A model generated the notes under the pieces. It did no database searches and had not been told where the DNA came from. It saw only the letters and a program-made list of their open reading frames with translations. A stretch of 26,304 bases of DNA from an uncultured Bacteroides sp. GTDB taxonomy: Bacteria > Bacteroidota > Bacteroidia > Bacteroidales > Bacteroidaceae. Within the stretch, counting starts at the first letter, position 1. The number at the start of each line of letters is the position of its first letter. A program made the translations under genes and the position numbers. Positions 1-6,979 of the stretch are shown piece after piece. The DNA lies in NCBI GenBank assembly GCA_900556625.1, contig USPQ01000032.1, positions 1 to 26,304 of the forward strand, read 5' to 3'.

Positions 1-83
1 TAAATATGTTTACATTCACTAGGAAAACCTATCGGATAAAATAAAATGTTGGTTAGTATAGATTAATATCTGTATATTCTACG

Positions 84-91
84 TACATTTG
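84..91 (+). promoter_or_regulatory. Candidate -7 promoter element for the HU-like gene
   Basis: TACATTTG matches the Bacteroides -7 consensus TAnnTTTG exactly. No TTTG lies 19-23 bases upstream, so the -33 half is missing or degenerate. If used, transcription would start near base 98 and give a leader of about 155 nt that contains the whole palindrome array at 107-182. Position and motif are seen; use as a promoter is inferred. Confidence 0.45.
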
Positions 92-106
92 TCTCATTAG
101 TATTTT

Positions 107-182
107 AGTTTTCGTTTAACAACTGTTGAGCTGTCGATTTACATATGTTGAACTATCGTTTGACAGTTGTTGAACGAAAACT
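107..182. repeat. 20-bp inverted repeat enclosing the palindrome array
   Basis: The arms at 107-126 (AGTTTTCGTTTAACAACTGT) and 163-182 (ACAGTTGTTGAACGAAAACT) are complementary over 20 bp with one T/G mismatch (117 with 172), which would be a wobble pair in RNA. The 36-bp interior pairs only partly. Because the outer arms overlap the first and third units of the tandem array at 112-175, much of the symmetry follows from those units being palindromic themselves. As RNA it would form a long hairpin in the leader of the HU-like gene; as DNA it is a symmetric operator field. Confidence 0.85.
112..175. promoter_or_regulatory. Three tandem 20-bp palindromic operators, 22-bp period
   Basis: Three units are seen: TCGTTTAACAACTGTTGAGC (112-131), TCGATTTACATATGTTGAAC (134-153) and TCGTTTGACAGTTGTTGAAC (156-175). 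Each is separated from the next by 2 bp, so the spacing is exactly 22 bp, about two helical turns. Within a unit the two halves form an imperfect dyad of the type GTTnnACA-nn-TGTTGAAC. The arrangement puts successive sites on the same DNA face and is typical of cooperative binding by a dimeric regulator. The array lies between the candidate -7 box (84-91) and the start codon at 254, so the adjacent gene product or an unknown repressor could bind it. The binding protein cannot be named from the sequence. Confidence 0.7.
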
Positions 183-253
183 GACTAGACGATGAAGTAA
201 ATAGTATATGAGGATGAAAAGAATAATCTTCCCCAATGAAAAACAAATGAGTA

Positions 254-805
254 ATGAGTGTTAATTATGATCTTTACGAAACATCTAATCCTGACAAGGA
301 AGGGGAAGTGTTGCCTTTACATGCACGTGTACTATTGAAGGGTAGTTATACTGCCGAAGAATTTGCAGATCAAGTTGTAGCATTTCAGCATATGCCTCAT
401 GCGCAAGTGGTGGGTATCATAGAAGCTATCTCGAAAGAATTACAGCATTTGCTTTTGAAAGGATTTTCCGTTGAATTGGGTGATATTGGCTATTTTACTC
501 TTTCTTTGAGTGTGGACAAAGAAGTGACTGAGCCAAAAGACTTGCGTTCACCAGCAGTATCTCTTAAAGACATTAATTTGAGAATAAACCGTCAGTTTAA
601 GAAGGATATTGAGAGTGAATTGGTATTGCAACGTTATCATTCTCCCTTTCGTGTGAAGAATCCGTGTATTAACCGACAGGATTATGCTTCACTTGTCGGA
701 AAGACAAAAACACAGGCATTGAAAGATATAAATGCTTTTATTGGGCAAGGTATTTTGAGGAAGTATGGGACAGGACGTTCGGTGGTCTATATAAAGGCTA
801 AATAA
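254..805 (+). CDS. HU-related DNA-binding protein with C-terminal winged-helix-like extension
   Basis: This 183-residue protein has an HU-related fold of the longer Bacteroidota type at residues 1 to about 120. Visible marks are an opening MSVNYDLYETSNP, a helical region at 33-68, and the HU-like turn LKGFSVELGDIGYFTLSLS at about 68-86. Residues 140-183 (NRQDYASLVGKTKTQALKDI, then GTGRSVVYIK) look like a helix-turn-helix followed by a wing, a part plain HU proteins lack. The family is known as histone-like DNA-binding proteins of poorly defined role. The start is the ATG at 254; an ATG at 248 opens only a five-codon frame. It stands alone, convergent to the PUL operon, with a palindrome array in its leader, so autoregulation is plausible. 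It could be a nucleoid protein or a specific regulator; the extension favours the latter. Confidence 0.85.
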   Translation: MSVNYDLYETSNPDKEGEVLPLHARVLLKGSYTAEEFADQVVAFQHMPHAQVVGIIEAISKELQHLLLKGFSVELGDIGYFTLSLSVDKEVTEPKDLRSPAVSLKDINLRINRQFKKDIESELVLQRYHSPFRVKNPCINRQDYASLVGKTKTQALKDINAFIGQGILRKYGTGRSVVYIKAK

Positions 806-861
806 AATAATAAAAGAATTTTTGCGATAGATTAGAAAGATAAAATCTGATTGATAAAACT

Positions 862-914
862 AGTTCCGGCTTAATCTATTACACACGTCAATGTAGTCAG
901 ATTAAGCCGGAACT
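862..914. terminator. Bidirectional hairpin between convergent genes
   Basis: AGTTCCGGCTTAATCT (862-877) and its exact complement (899-914) form a 16-bp perfect stem with a 21-nt loop. It sits between the HU-like gene (ends 805) and the GH18 gene (minus strand, ends 960). Short T runs follow on both strands (GATTTT on plus, GTTTTATC on minus). The stem is longer and the loop larger than in a compact intrinsic terminator, but position and symmetry fit termination of both converging transcripts. Confidence 0.7.
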
Positions 915-921
915 GATTTTA

Positions 922-938
922 ACTCTTTAATAAAGAGT
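922..938. terminator. Small palindrome downstream of the GH18 gene
   Basis: ACTCTTTAATAAAGAGT is a perfect palindrome of 8-bp arms around one base (7 bp if a 3-base loop is allowed). It lies 22 bases beyond the stop of the GH18 gene and just before the larger hairpin at 862-914 in that gene's direction. On the minus strand it is followed by TTAAAATC, a poor U-tract, so it is more likely a 3'-end stabilising stem or part of a composite terminator than a terminator by itself. Confidence 0.4.
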
Positions 939-959
939 ACATCTATATTCTATCACTCT

Positions 960-2240
960 TTACTCTTGCATAATAACTTCTCCTACGACCTTGATTAATT
1001 TGAGTTCTTCCTGATATGCATCCTGAAATAGTTGCCAGATCATAACTCCGCCAAAATCATTATCCATTACATACTGGCATTTTTTCCGGATAGTTGGTCG
1101 TCCATTATAATATGTTTTACCGAATTGGTCAGCATCGGCTATTTCTTTTACATCATACGTCTTTCCGAAATGAGTAAGTATTCCATTAAAGCGGATAGCT
1201 CCTACTTCATCCTTATTGACATCATTGTCCCATGAATAGCCATAGAATGGCAGACCGCCGACAATCTTTGATTTTGGAGCTTGGAACTTGGTTATCCAGT
1301 AGTTCATATCATTTACAAAATCGTTGTAAGAGGCATGTTGTCCCGGTGTGGACGAGTTTCCCATTACCCTGTCATAGCTCATAATATTGATATAATCAAA
1401 GTACTCCTGCCATTTAGTGGTATAGTCTTTCCAGCAGATTACAGCACAAGTCATTAACATATCGGCACTTTTGGCTTCGTGTAAAGCTTCGGCGAAAGCT
1501 ACGAGTGAGTTCGTGTTCCAGTGGTTATAATCTTCGTAGTCAATATCAAATCCGTCGAGCTGGTTGGCTTGGGTGAAATTCACAATGTTGGAAACTAATG
1601 CGCTTCTTGTTTCTGCATTGTCGATAGCAGCTGCAAATTCACCATTACTGTTTTTGTTAAGAGAAATCAGCACCTTTACCCCGTGCTCCTTTGCTTTTGT
1701 GCGGATTTGGCGTAGTTTATTTTCTGGTACCTTGTCTGTATTTAGCGTACCGTCCGATTTCACATGTGCGAAACTTACGTTGATGTGTGTCAGATACTCC
1801 CAGTGAATATTATCGAATTGCACATCAAAATCAAAGTCATGTGCAGGCAAATAACCGATAACGACCTTATGTGATGTCTCCGGCTCTTCCTGTAATTCAG
1901 GAAGCAGAACCGTATATTCGGAGGTTAGTTGATAGTCGCTGCTTGTCACGGTGAACTGCTGTTCTGTTTCCCAACGTTTCACTTTCTGGGGATCGGGGGA
2001 GATACTTGCTCCCCCTGATAATTGATAATTGACTCCTGTGATTGCCTTTCTGTTTGTAATACCACTGATACGGATTACTTTGTTTTCATCATTGATGTTT
2101 CCTCTGTAATAAGTACCACCGCATTGTAATGTGAATTGTGCGATTTTGGCTTCCGGTTTGCCGGCTATTGCTTCCGAGTCGTTGCAACTTATACATACGG
2201 AAGTTATCAGCATAAATATAATTTGTAGTAATATCTTCAT
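960..2240 (-). CDS. GH18 surface lipoprotein (endo-beta-N-acetylglucosaminidase or chitinase-like)
   Basis: The 426-residue protein starts at the ATG at 2240, which gives a proper lipoprotein signal ending at Cys19 (CISC). An in-frame start at 2306 would overlap the previous gene and bury the signal. Residues 28-115 form a beta-rich module of a type common in Bacteroides PUL lipoproteins. The GH18 barrel spans about 123-420. It shows the catalytic DGFDIDYE (229-236; Glu236 is the acid/base), MSYD (287-290, substrate-assisting Tyr), GLPFYG (329-334) and a late barrel Trp (402). GH18 enzymes cut beta-1,4 bonds after N-acetylglucosamine by a substrate-assisted retaining mechanism. As last gene of the SusCD operon it probably acts at the cell surface and releases oligosaccharides for import. 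N-glycan, chitin-like or another GlcNAc polymer cannot be told apart here. Confidence 0.93.
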   Translation of the reverse strand: MKILLQIIFMLITSVCISCNDSEAIAGKPEAKIAQFTLQCGGTYYRGNINDENKVIRISGITNRKAITGVNYQLSGGASISPDPQKVKRWETEQQFTVTSSDYQLTSEYTVLLPELQEEPETSHKVVIGYLPAHDFDFDVQFDNIHWEYLTHINVSFAHVKSDGTLNTDKVPENKLRQIRTKAKEHGVKVLISLNKNSNGEFAAAIDNAETRSALVSNIVNFTQANQLDGFDIDYEDYNHWNTNSLVAFAEALHEAKSADMLMTCAVICWKDYTTKWQEYFDYINIMSYDRVMGNSSTPGQHASYNDFVNDMNYWITKFQAPKSKIVGGLPFYGYSWDNDVNKDEVGAIRFNGILTHFGKTYDVKEIADADQFGKTYYNGRPTIRKKCQYVMDNDFGGVMIWQLFQDAYQEELKLIKVVGEVIMQE

Positions 2241-2266
2241 TTTCTTTCTTTTTGAGTGATTAATTG

Positions 2267-3733
2267 TTATTCGTCTCCCCATTCTATTGGAGCGGTGTAT
2301 TCCCACCAGTCGTAGGTAGCTGTTCCTTTAGCTACCCCCAGAATGATTTGGGCGTTAGTCCCATAAGCTACTCCGGTGTAGGAAGGGATAGAACGTAGTA
2401 GTGCTCCGTCCAGATGCCATTCCAGTTTCATGCTTCCACTGGGGGCACCTTCCAGAATGTTCATTTCCACGGTGTATTCGGACTTCTTGTTGTTGAATGG
2501 ATATTGTATGACACCACCGTCGGAAGTACCGCAACGGGCATTCTCACCTTCTCCTTTGAAGAGCATCCACCGTATCTCTTTTTCTCCGTAGAGGAAGTAA
2601 AGCTGGCATTGGGCATCGTTGCTGCTTGCGCTGATGTGGAATTTGTAAGAGCCCGGTTTCATGCCCTCACGGGAGATACGGCAATTGGTTCCTTCATAGG
2701 CAAAGTTTACTGCGCCGTCTGCGAATACCGGTTTGCCGGCAGTAATAGTCCATTCGTTATCCACAAAGGAATGACGTTCCGCTTCCACTTTATTCCCTTG
2801 TTTTAGAGCGATGACTTTCACAATAGGTTCGCTTCCGGCCTGTGCCTTACTGGAGATTCGGAAGGTTGCTTTCAGTACGGACAAACCGGTGTTTTCCTGC
2901 AAGTTGATTACTATATCATCCGTTCCATTGTACTCAGTTTTTGTAAATGAATACCATTCATCTTCTTCATTTTCTTTTTCTACTATCCATTCTCCGTTGG
3001 ATTCTACATGGAGTGTGACTGTTGCATCATTGTAAAGTGCACGTAGGCTTTGAGTGGTCGGAGTGAGTACAACACCTTTCTGTGTACATTCAACGTTTGC
3101 CACTTCTTTACCGTGACGGTCATATATGACTACTATCCCAGAGCGTTGTTCCCCTTTGTTTTCCAAGGCTTTCAGTGTTACCATGCCGTCGAGTGTTCCG
3201 TTTTCTCCGGATTGTATAGAGAGCCATTCGTCGCCTTCGGTGACTGCTGCCGACCAGTTCTGGTTGGATTTAACATTGAATGAGTAGGTCGTTTCTTCTT
3301 TCTCAAGCAGTAGGTCGTCTGCGTTTTCGAGCGTTAAGTAAGCTATGCCTTTTTGTATAATGCTTACCTCTTTGCCAATCCAGTAATCACTTTTGATAGT
3401 GACGGTATCTGTACGATCGTCCAATGAGGTATTGGGGGTATAGGTGATTTGTACATCATAGAGTTCATTGGCTTCGCCCTGATTCGGTGAAATAGTGCAC
3501 CAGTCACTGTGATTGCTGTAAACAATCCATGGATCGGTTGATTTTACCTGGATAGAGACTGTTTCTTTACCGGAAGCGGCAATGGTGTAACTGTCCGCTG
3601 CTTTGTAGCGTAAATCTACCCATTTGATAGGTTCGTCGTCTTTACAGGACTGGACAGACCACGAGCTGATGAGGATTAGCGTACCTAGTAAAGTACGCCA
3701 ATTCATTATGTTATGAACAAGTTGTTTTTTCAT
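2267..3733 (-). CDS. BACON-domain surface glycan-binding lipoprotein (second)
   Basis: The 488-residue lipoprotein has a long signal ending in VQSC (Cys30). An alternative start at Met10 (3706) would give a more standard 21-residue signal. Three BACON-type beta modules follow at about 43-129, 130-220 and 221-314; two show the NxxW core and the modules close with runs such as IIQKG, CTQKG and LKQGN. Residues 315-488 form a separate beta-rich domain of unknown family with many aromatics (IRWMLF, LEWHLDG, YDWWEY), as expected of a glycan-binding lectin-like domain. It sits 19 bp after the first BACON gene and 26 bp ahead of GH18. The role inferred from architecture and position is a surface glycan-binding protein that holds substrate for GH18 and SusCD. 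No catalytic motif is visible. Confidence 0.88.
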   Translation of the reverse strand: MKKQLVHNIMNWRTLLGTLILISSWSVQSCKDDEPIKWVDLRYKAADSYTIAASGKETVSIQVKSTDPWIVYSNHSDWCTISPNQGEANELYDVQITYTPNTSLDDRTDTVTIKSDYWIGKEVSIIQKGIAYLTLENADDLLLEKEETTYSFNVKSNQNWSAAVTEGDEWLSIQSGENGTLDGMVTLKALENKGEQRSGIVVIYDRHGKEVANVECTQKGVVLTPTTQSLRALYNDATVTLHVESNGEWIVEKENEEDEWYSFTKTEYNGTDDIVINLQENTGLSVLKATFRISSKAQAGSEPIVKVIALKQGNKVEAERHSFVDNEWTITAGKPVFADGAVNFAYEGTNCRISREGMKPGSYKFHISASSNDAQCQLYFLYGEKEIRWMLFKGEGENARCGTSDGGVIQYPFNNKKSEYTVEMNILEGAPSGSMKLEWHLDGALLRSIPSYTGVAYGTNAQIILGVAKGTATYDWWEYTAPIEWGDE

Positions 3734-3752
3734 ATATTCGTCTTTTCAATTT

Positions 3753-5228
3753 TTATTCAATATTGGTGACTTCGTATGAAGTGATAGTCATTGTACCTTT
3801 TTTCCCTGCTGTTCCTGCGATAAAGCCAAAATAAGGGAAATTACCAGCCGAACCTGTTGTTTCAAAGAGATTCTCATATTCTGGCGTTGTGATGATTTGG
3901 GTCCAATCAGTTTCTCCCTCTAGCTTAATAAAGACCTCTATTTTAGCTTTTGTTTTATTATCCGGAGTAGAATAAGTGTGAGAGACCTTTAGAGCTTTTA
4001 GTTTATTCAGGTCAAATGGAGTACATTTATAGTCGTCATTCGAGCTTCCACCTCTATATTTGAAAGTCCAAGGATTGGCTCCAACCCCTAACCAAAAATT
4101 CCATCCGGGAATTGGTGAGGCAACACAATTCATATTTAAACAGCGATTATCATCCACTTCAATGTTTGAGAAGTGCCATTTGTGAATAGCTAATTTCCGA
4201 GGTTTATTGATGTAATAACGACAATTGGCATTTCCTGTTTCTTCAGTGAAAGTGATTGCACCTGTTGCTTCATCTATGGTTCCGGGAGTTCCATTTAATT
4301 CGTATGAACCTCCAGCCTGCCTTACTTCCAGAGTCGTTGCTTCTATACCTAATGTTTTATCTGTCGGAGTTAAAGAAATTACAGCTTTCCGGGTCGTGAA
4401 ATAGATTTCAGATTGACTGGTTGCTGTTATATTACCGTCTATACTTTTTTCAACTTTTAGCCAATTGGCGTCAGATGATACTTGCCAATCTACGTTTGCA
4501 AGTACTTGATAAGTTTTTGTTTCTTTATCTTGACCACCGTCGAAAGTTATATCTGTGGTTTCTGCGAATTCCAGCATAATCCCGTTTTGTGTGGCTGTGA
4601 TTTCTGTTTCATATCCATCGGAAACAATGGTCAGTGTGGCTGTACGTTTCAAACCCGTATTGGGTTTAGCTGTTGCTGTAATGGTAACCTTTTCGCCGTT
4701 ACCTTCTCCCTCTTCTTTGTCAAGTGTCAACCACTGATTGGAACTGGTTACTTTCCACGCTTTATTGGAAGTGATGGTAAAGGTAGCTTCACCACCTTCA
4801 CTCGGGAACGGATCATCGAATCCTTGTACGAGCAGTGTTCCTTTCGCTGCTTGTGTGATAGTGACCGTTTTGCTCTCCTTTATTCCGTCTGCGGTGATAG
4901 TCAGGATAGCCGTTCGCTTCTGTTCATCCGGATTTTCTTCCATGATGACAGAGACTTCGGCGATAAGTGAACTTGCTGAGCTCATTGCCGGAGTAGGTAC
5001 GCACCAATTCTTGTTGCTTTTAATCTTCCAGGGAGTATTGGAACTGATATTGAAAATAATCGTATTCGGGGATTTGGCTAATACGGCATATTCCGATTGG
5101 GCGTCTGTCTCTAATAGAGGAGGAAATTCGGCTTGAGAGTCGATGTTGAATTCCTGGCATGAATTCAGGCTGAATGTACATACTACTGCCAAACAGCATA
5201 ATATTGTATAAAATGATAGCTTTTTCAT
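3753..5228 (-). CDS. BACON-domain surface glycan-binding lipoprotein (first)
   Basis: The 491-residue lipoprotein has its signal ending in LNSC (Cys24). Three BACON modules lie at about 45-130, 131-216 and 217-307, each with the W(K/Q)(I/V) and NW or QWL signatures and closing TQAAKG, TQNG or RQAGG. The C-terminal 184 residues are a different domain, rich in Trp, Tyr and Asn (KWHFSNIEVDD, GWNFWLGVGANPWTF), and do not resemble the C-terminus of the neighbouring paralogue. This suggests that the two proteins bind different parts of the same glycan. The gene follows SusD-2 by 44 bp. The C-terminal half of the gene is visibly more AT-rich than the rest (about 32-42 % G+C per sampled 60-base row against 43-52 % upstream), a possible sign of domain replacement. 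No enzyme motif is seen. Confidence 0.88.
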   Translation of the reverse strand: MKKLSFYTILCCLAVVCTFSLNSCQEFNIDSQAEFPPLLETDAQSEYAVLAKSPNTIIFNISSNTPWKIKSNKNWCVPTPAMSSASSLIAEVSVIMEENPDEQKRTAILTITADGIKESKTVTITQAAKGTLLVQGFDDPFPSEGGEATFTITSNKAWKVTSSNQWLTLDKEEGEGNGEKVTITATAKPNTGLKRTATLTIVSDGYETEITATQNGIMLEFAETTDITFDGGQDKETKTYQVLANVDWQVSSDANWLKVEKSIDGNITATSQSEIYFTTRKAVISLTPTDKTLGIEATTLEVRQAGGSYELNGTPGTIDEATGAITFTEETGNANCRYYINKPRKLAIHKWHFSNIEVDDNRCLNMNCVASPIPGWNFWLGVGANPWTFKYRGGSSNDDYKCTPFDLNKLKALKVSHTYSTPDNKTKAKIEVFIKLEGETDWTQIITTPEYENLFETTGSAGNFPYFGFIAGTAGKKGTMTITSYEVTNIE

Positions 5229-5272
5229 ATAGCGTATTGTTTTTTTATTGATGATATAAATAGATTAATTGG

Positions 5273-6958
5273 TCACCACCCCATATTCTGAGGATTCAGG
5301 TTTTTATTTTTGAATAACTCGCTTTGCGGAATAGGATAGAGATACATCCGTTGGCTCCATGTCCTACTTTTATAAAGCGTTCGTTGGAAATTCCATGTGC
5401 CGTCCGTTGCTCTTTCGATGTTTACGCCGTAGAGCTCCTTTTGGGTGTCCTCCCCAATTTGCCACCTGCGTATATCCCAGAAACGGTGGTCTTCGAAAGC
5501 GAATTCAACACGCCATTCATTCTGCAACGCTTTCATAAATTCGTTCGGGTCGGTAATGGATACGGTTGGCATGCCGGCATTTATCCTGACTTCGTTTAGC
5601 GCCCATTCCGCTGATTTCGGGAAATCACTGTTGGTATATTGTGGGTTCTTAAATGCCATTACCATAGATTCTGCGTAGGTAAGCAATGTTTCCGCATAGC
5701 GGTAGACAATCCAGTGATGTTTGTTGACTACTTCTTTGTCCGCTTCGAAACTGGTAGTCTCTTGGATATATTTCCGTAAGAAGTAACCGGTTGGCGAACC
5801 ACCTTCGGAAACAGATGTATAATCACTTCCACCCTTATATACCGCAATTTCGGAACCTTTGAATGTCATACCATTGGCCAGGATTGTGCGTCCGAAGCGT
5901 GGATCACGGTTGGCGTACGGATTTTGCGGATTGAAGGCCGGGTCTTCACATTTCCAACCATTATCGGTCAGGGTGACAGGATAACCATTAACGGTTTGGA
6001 AGGCATCTACTAGATTCTGTGAGGGGAATGTGGCAGTGGCCGGTGTGGAGCGTGTTCCTTCGGTGAACCGAATCGGGAAGTTATTACGCTCGAACGTGGC
6101 GCTGTTACCGTTCATGTGAAATAGGACGACTTCCGGTGAAGAAATATTATTTGCTTTCTCATTCGGATCGAGTTGGTATAAGTCTGTCTTGATAATGTCA
6201 TAGGCAGCTTTGGCGGATGCTTCCCATTTCTCTTGGTTGTTGGACGGGTTGTGCTGTTTGCTTGCTGCATATAGCAGGGCTTTTGACTTCACGGCCATGG
6301 CAAAGCCTTTGGTGATTCGTCCGGTTTCGTTATTAGGCTGACCGACGTATGTTGCGGGCAGATTGTTTGCACCATCTTCACATTCGGATACGATAAAACG
6401 GATCACTTCTTCAAAAGGGGCTTTACCGATAGCGTTTGCCTCTTCGGTCGTAAGAGTTTTCAACGGCATGGCGATGTCTCCGTATCTGCGGGCAAGCTCG
6501 AAGAAGTAGTGGGCTCTAAGCACGCGTGCTTCATACGGGAAGTAACCCAGTTGCTTCATCCAGTTCTCATAATTGGTGTTATACTCATAGCGCGACAGGT
6601 CTACGTCTTCCAATGATTGAAGGAATTCATTGGCTGCGCGGATGCCTTTATATAGTGTCCAGCTATCATCGCGGGTTTTAATAGCCGACCAGTTGCCATT
6701 GGTCATATCCTGTATGTTGCCTCCCGTTGCTCCGAATTCGGCATCATCACTGGCGCAATCTCTCATCGCTCCCCCAATGACGCCAAAATCTTGCGGCATA
6801 AAGGTATATACATGGGTGAGCATTTGTTTGGTCTTATCGAAATACCGGTAAATATCTTCCCGGGTATTTAATCCGTTCGTTTCATCGTAATCCAGATAAT
6901 TGCAGGATGCGAATGCGATGATAGAACTGTATGCTATTATGATATGTTTAATTTTCAT
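5273..6958 (-). CDS. SusD/RagB-family outer-membrane lipoprotein (SusD-2)
   Basis: The 561-residue protein has a lipoprotein signal ending in FASC (Cys19). The SusD fold is recognisable from the N-terminal helical part with NYLDYDE just after the cysteine, the TPR-like segments (PYEARVLRAHYFFELARRYG and GFAMAVKSKALLYAAS), and the C-terminal block WRVEFAFEDHRFWDIRRWQIG, which is the usual SusD signature. The C-terminus ends PQNMGW, a common SusD-type ending. SusD proteins sit as lids on their SusC partner and bind oligosaccharide for TonB-driven import. It starts 21 bp after SusC-2 and forms a pair with it. Ligand specificity cannot be read from the sequence. Confidence 0.96.
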   Translation of the reverse strand: MKIKHIIIAYSSIIAFASCNYLDYDETNGLNTREDIYRYFDKTKQMLTHVYTFMPQDFGVIGGAMRDCASDDAEFGATGGNIQDMTNGNWSAIKTRDDSWTLYKGIRAANEFLQSLEDVDLSRYEYNTNYENWMKQLGYFPYEARVLRAHYFFELARRYGDIAMPLKTLTTEEANAIGKAPFEEVIRFIVSECEDGANNLPATYVGQPNNETGRITKGFAMAVKSKALLYAASKQHNPSNNQEKWEASAKAAYDIIKTDLYQLDPNEKANNISSPEVVLFHMNGNSATFERNNFPIRFTEGTRSTPATATFPSQNLVDAFQTVNGYPVTLTDNGWKCEDPAFNPQNPYANRDPRFGRTILANGMTFKGSEIAVYKGGSDYTSVSEGGSPTGYFLRKYIQETTSFEADKEVVNKHHWIVYRYAETLLTYAESMVMAFKNPQYTNSDFPKSAEWALNEVRINAGMPTVSITDPNEFMKALQNEWRVEFAFEDHRFWDIRRWQIGEDTQKELYGVNIERATDGTWNFQRTLYKSRTWSQRMYLYPIPQSELFKNKNLNPQNMGW

Positions 6959-6979
6959 ATATCTTAATTATATTTCGGG

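Noticed and set aside
112..175. Short CRISPR-like array
   Set aside because: The spacers are only 2 bp and the units are imperfect palindromes, so this is an operator array.
107..182. Inverted repeat as the ends of an invertible (phase-variable) promoter
   Set aside because: Bacteroides invertible promoters carry a promoter between arms; here only 36 bp lie between the arms and these are filled by the middle palindrome. Inversion would change little.
2241..2306. GH18 start at 2306 overlapping the second BACON gene
   Set aside because: It puts 22 basic residues ahead of the lipoprotein signal; the ATG at 2240 fits both the signal and the 26-bp gap.
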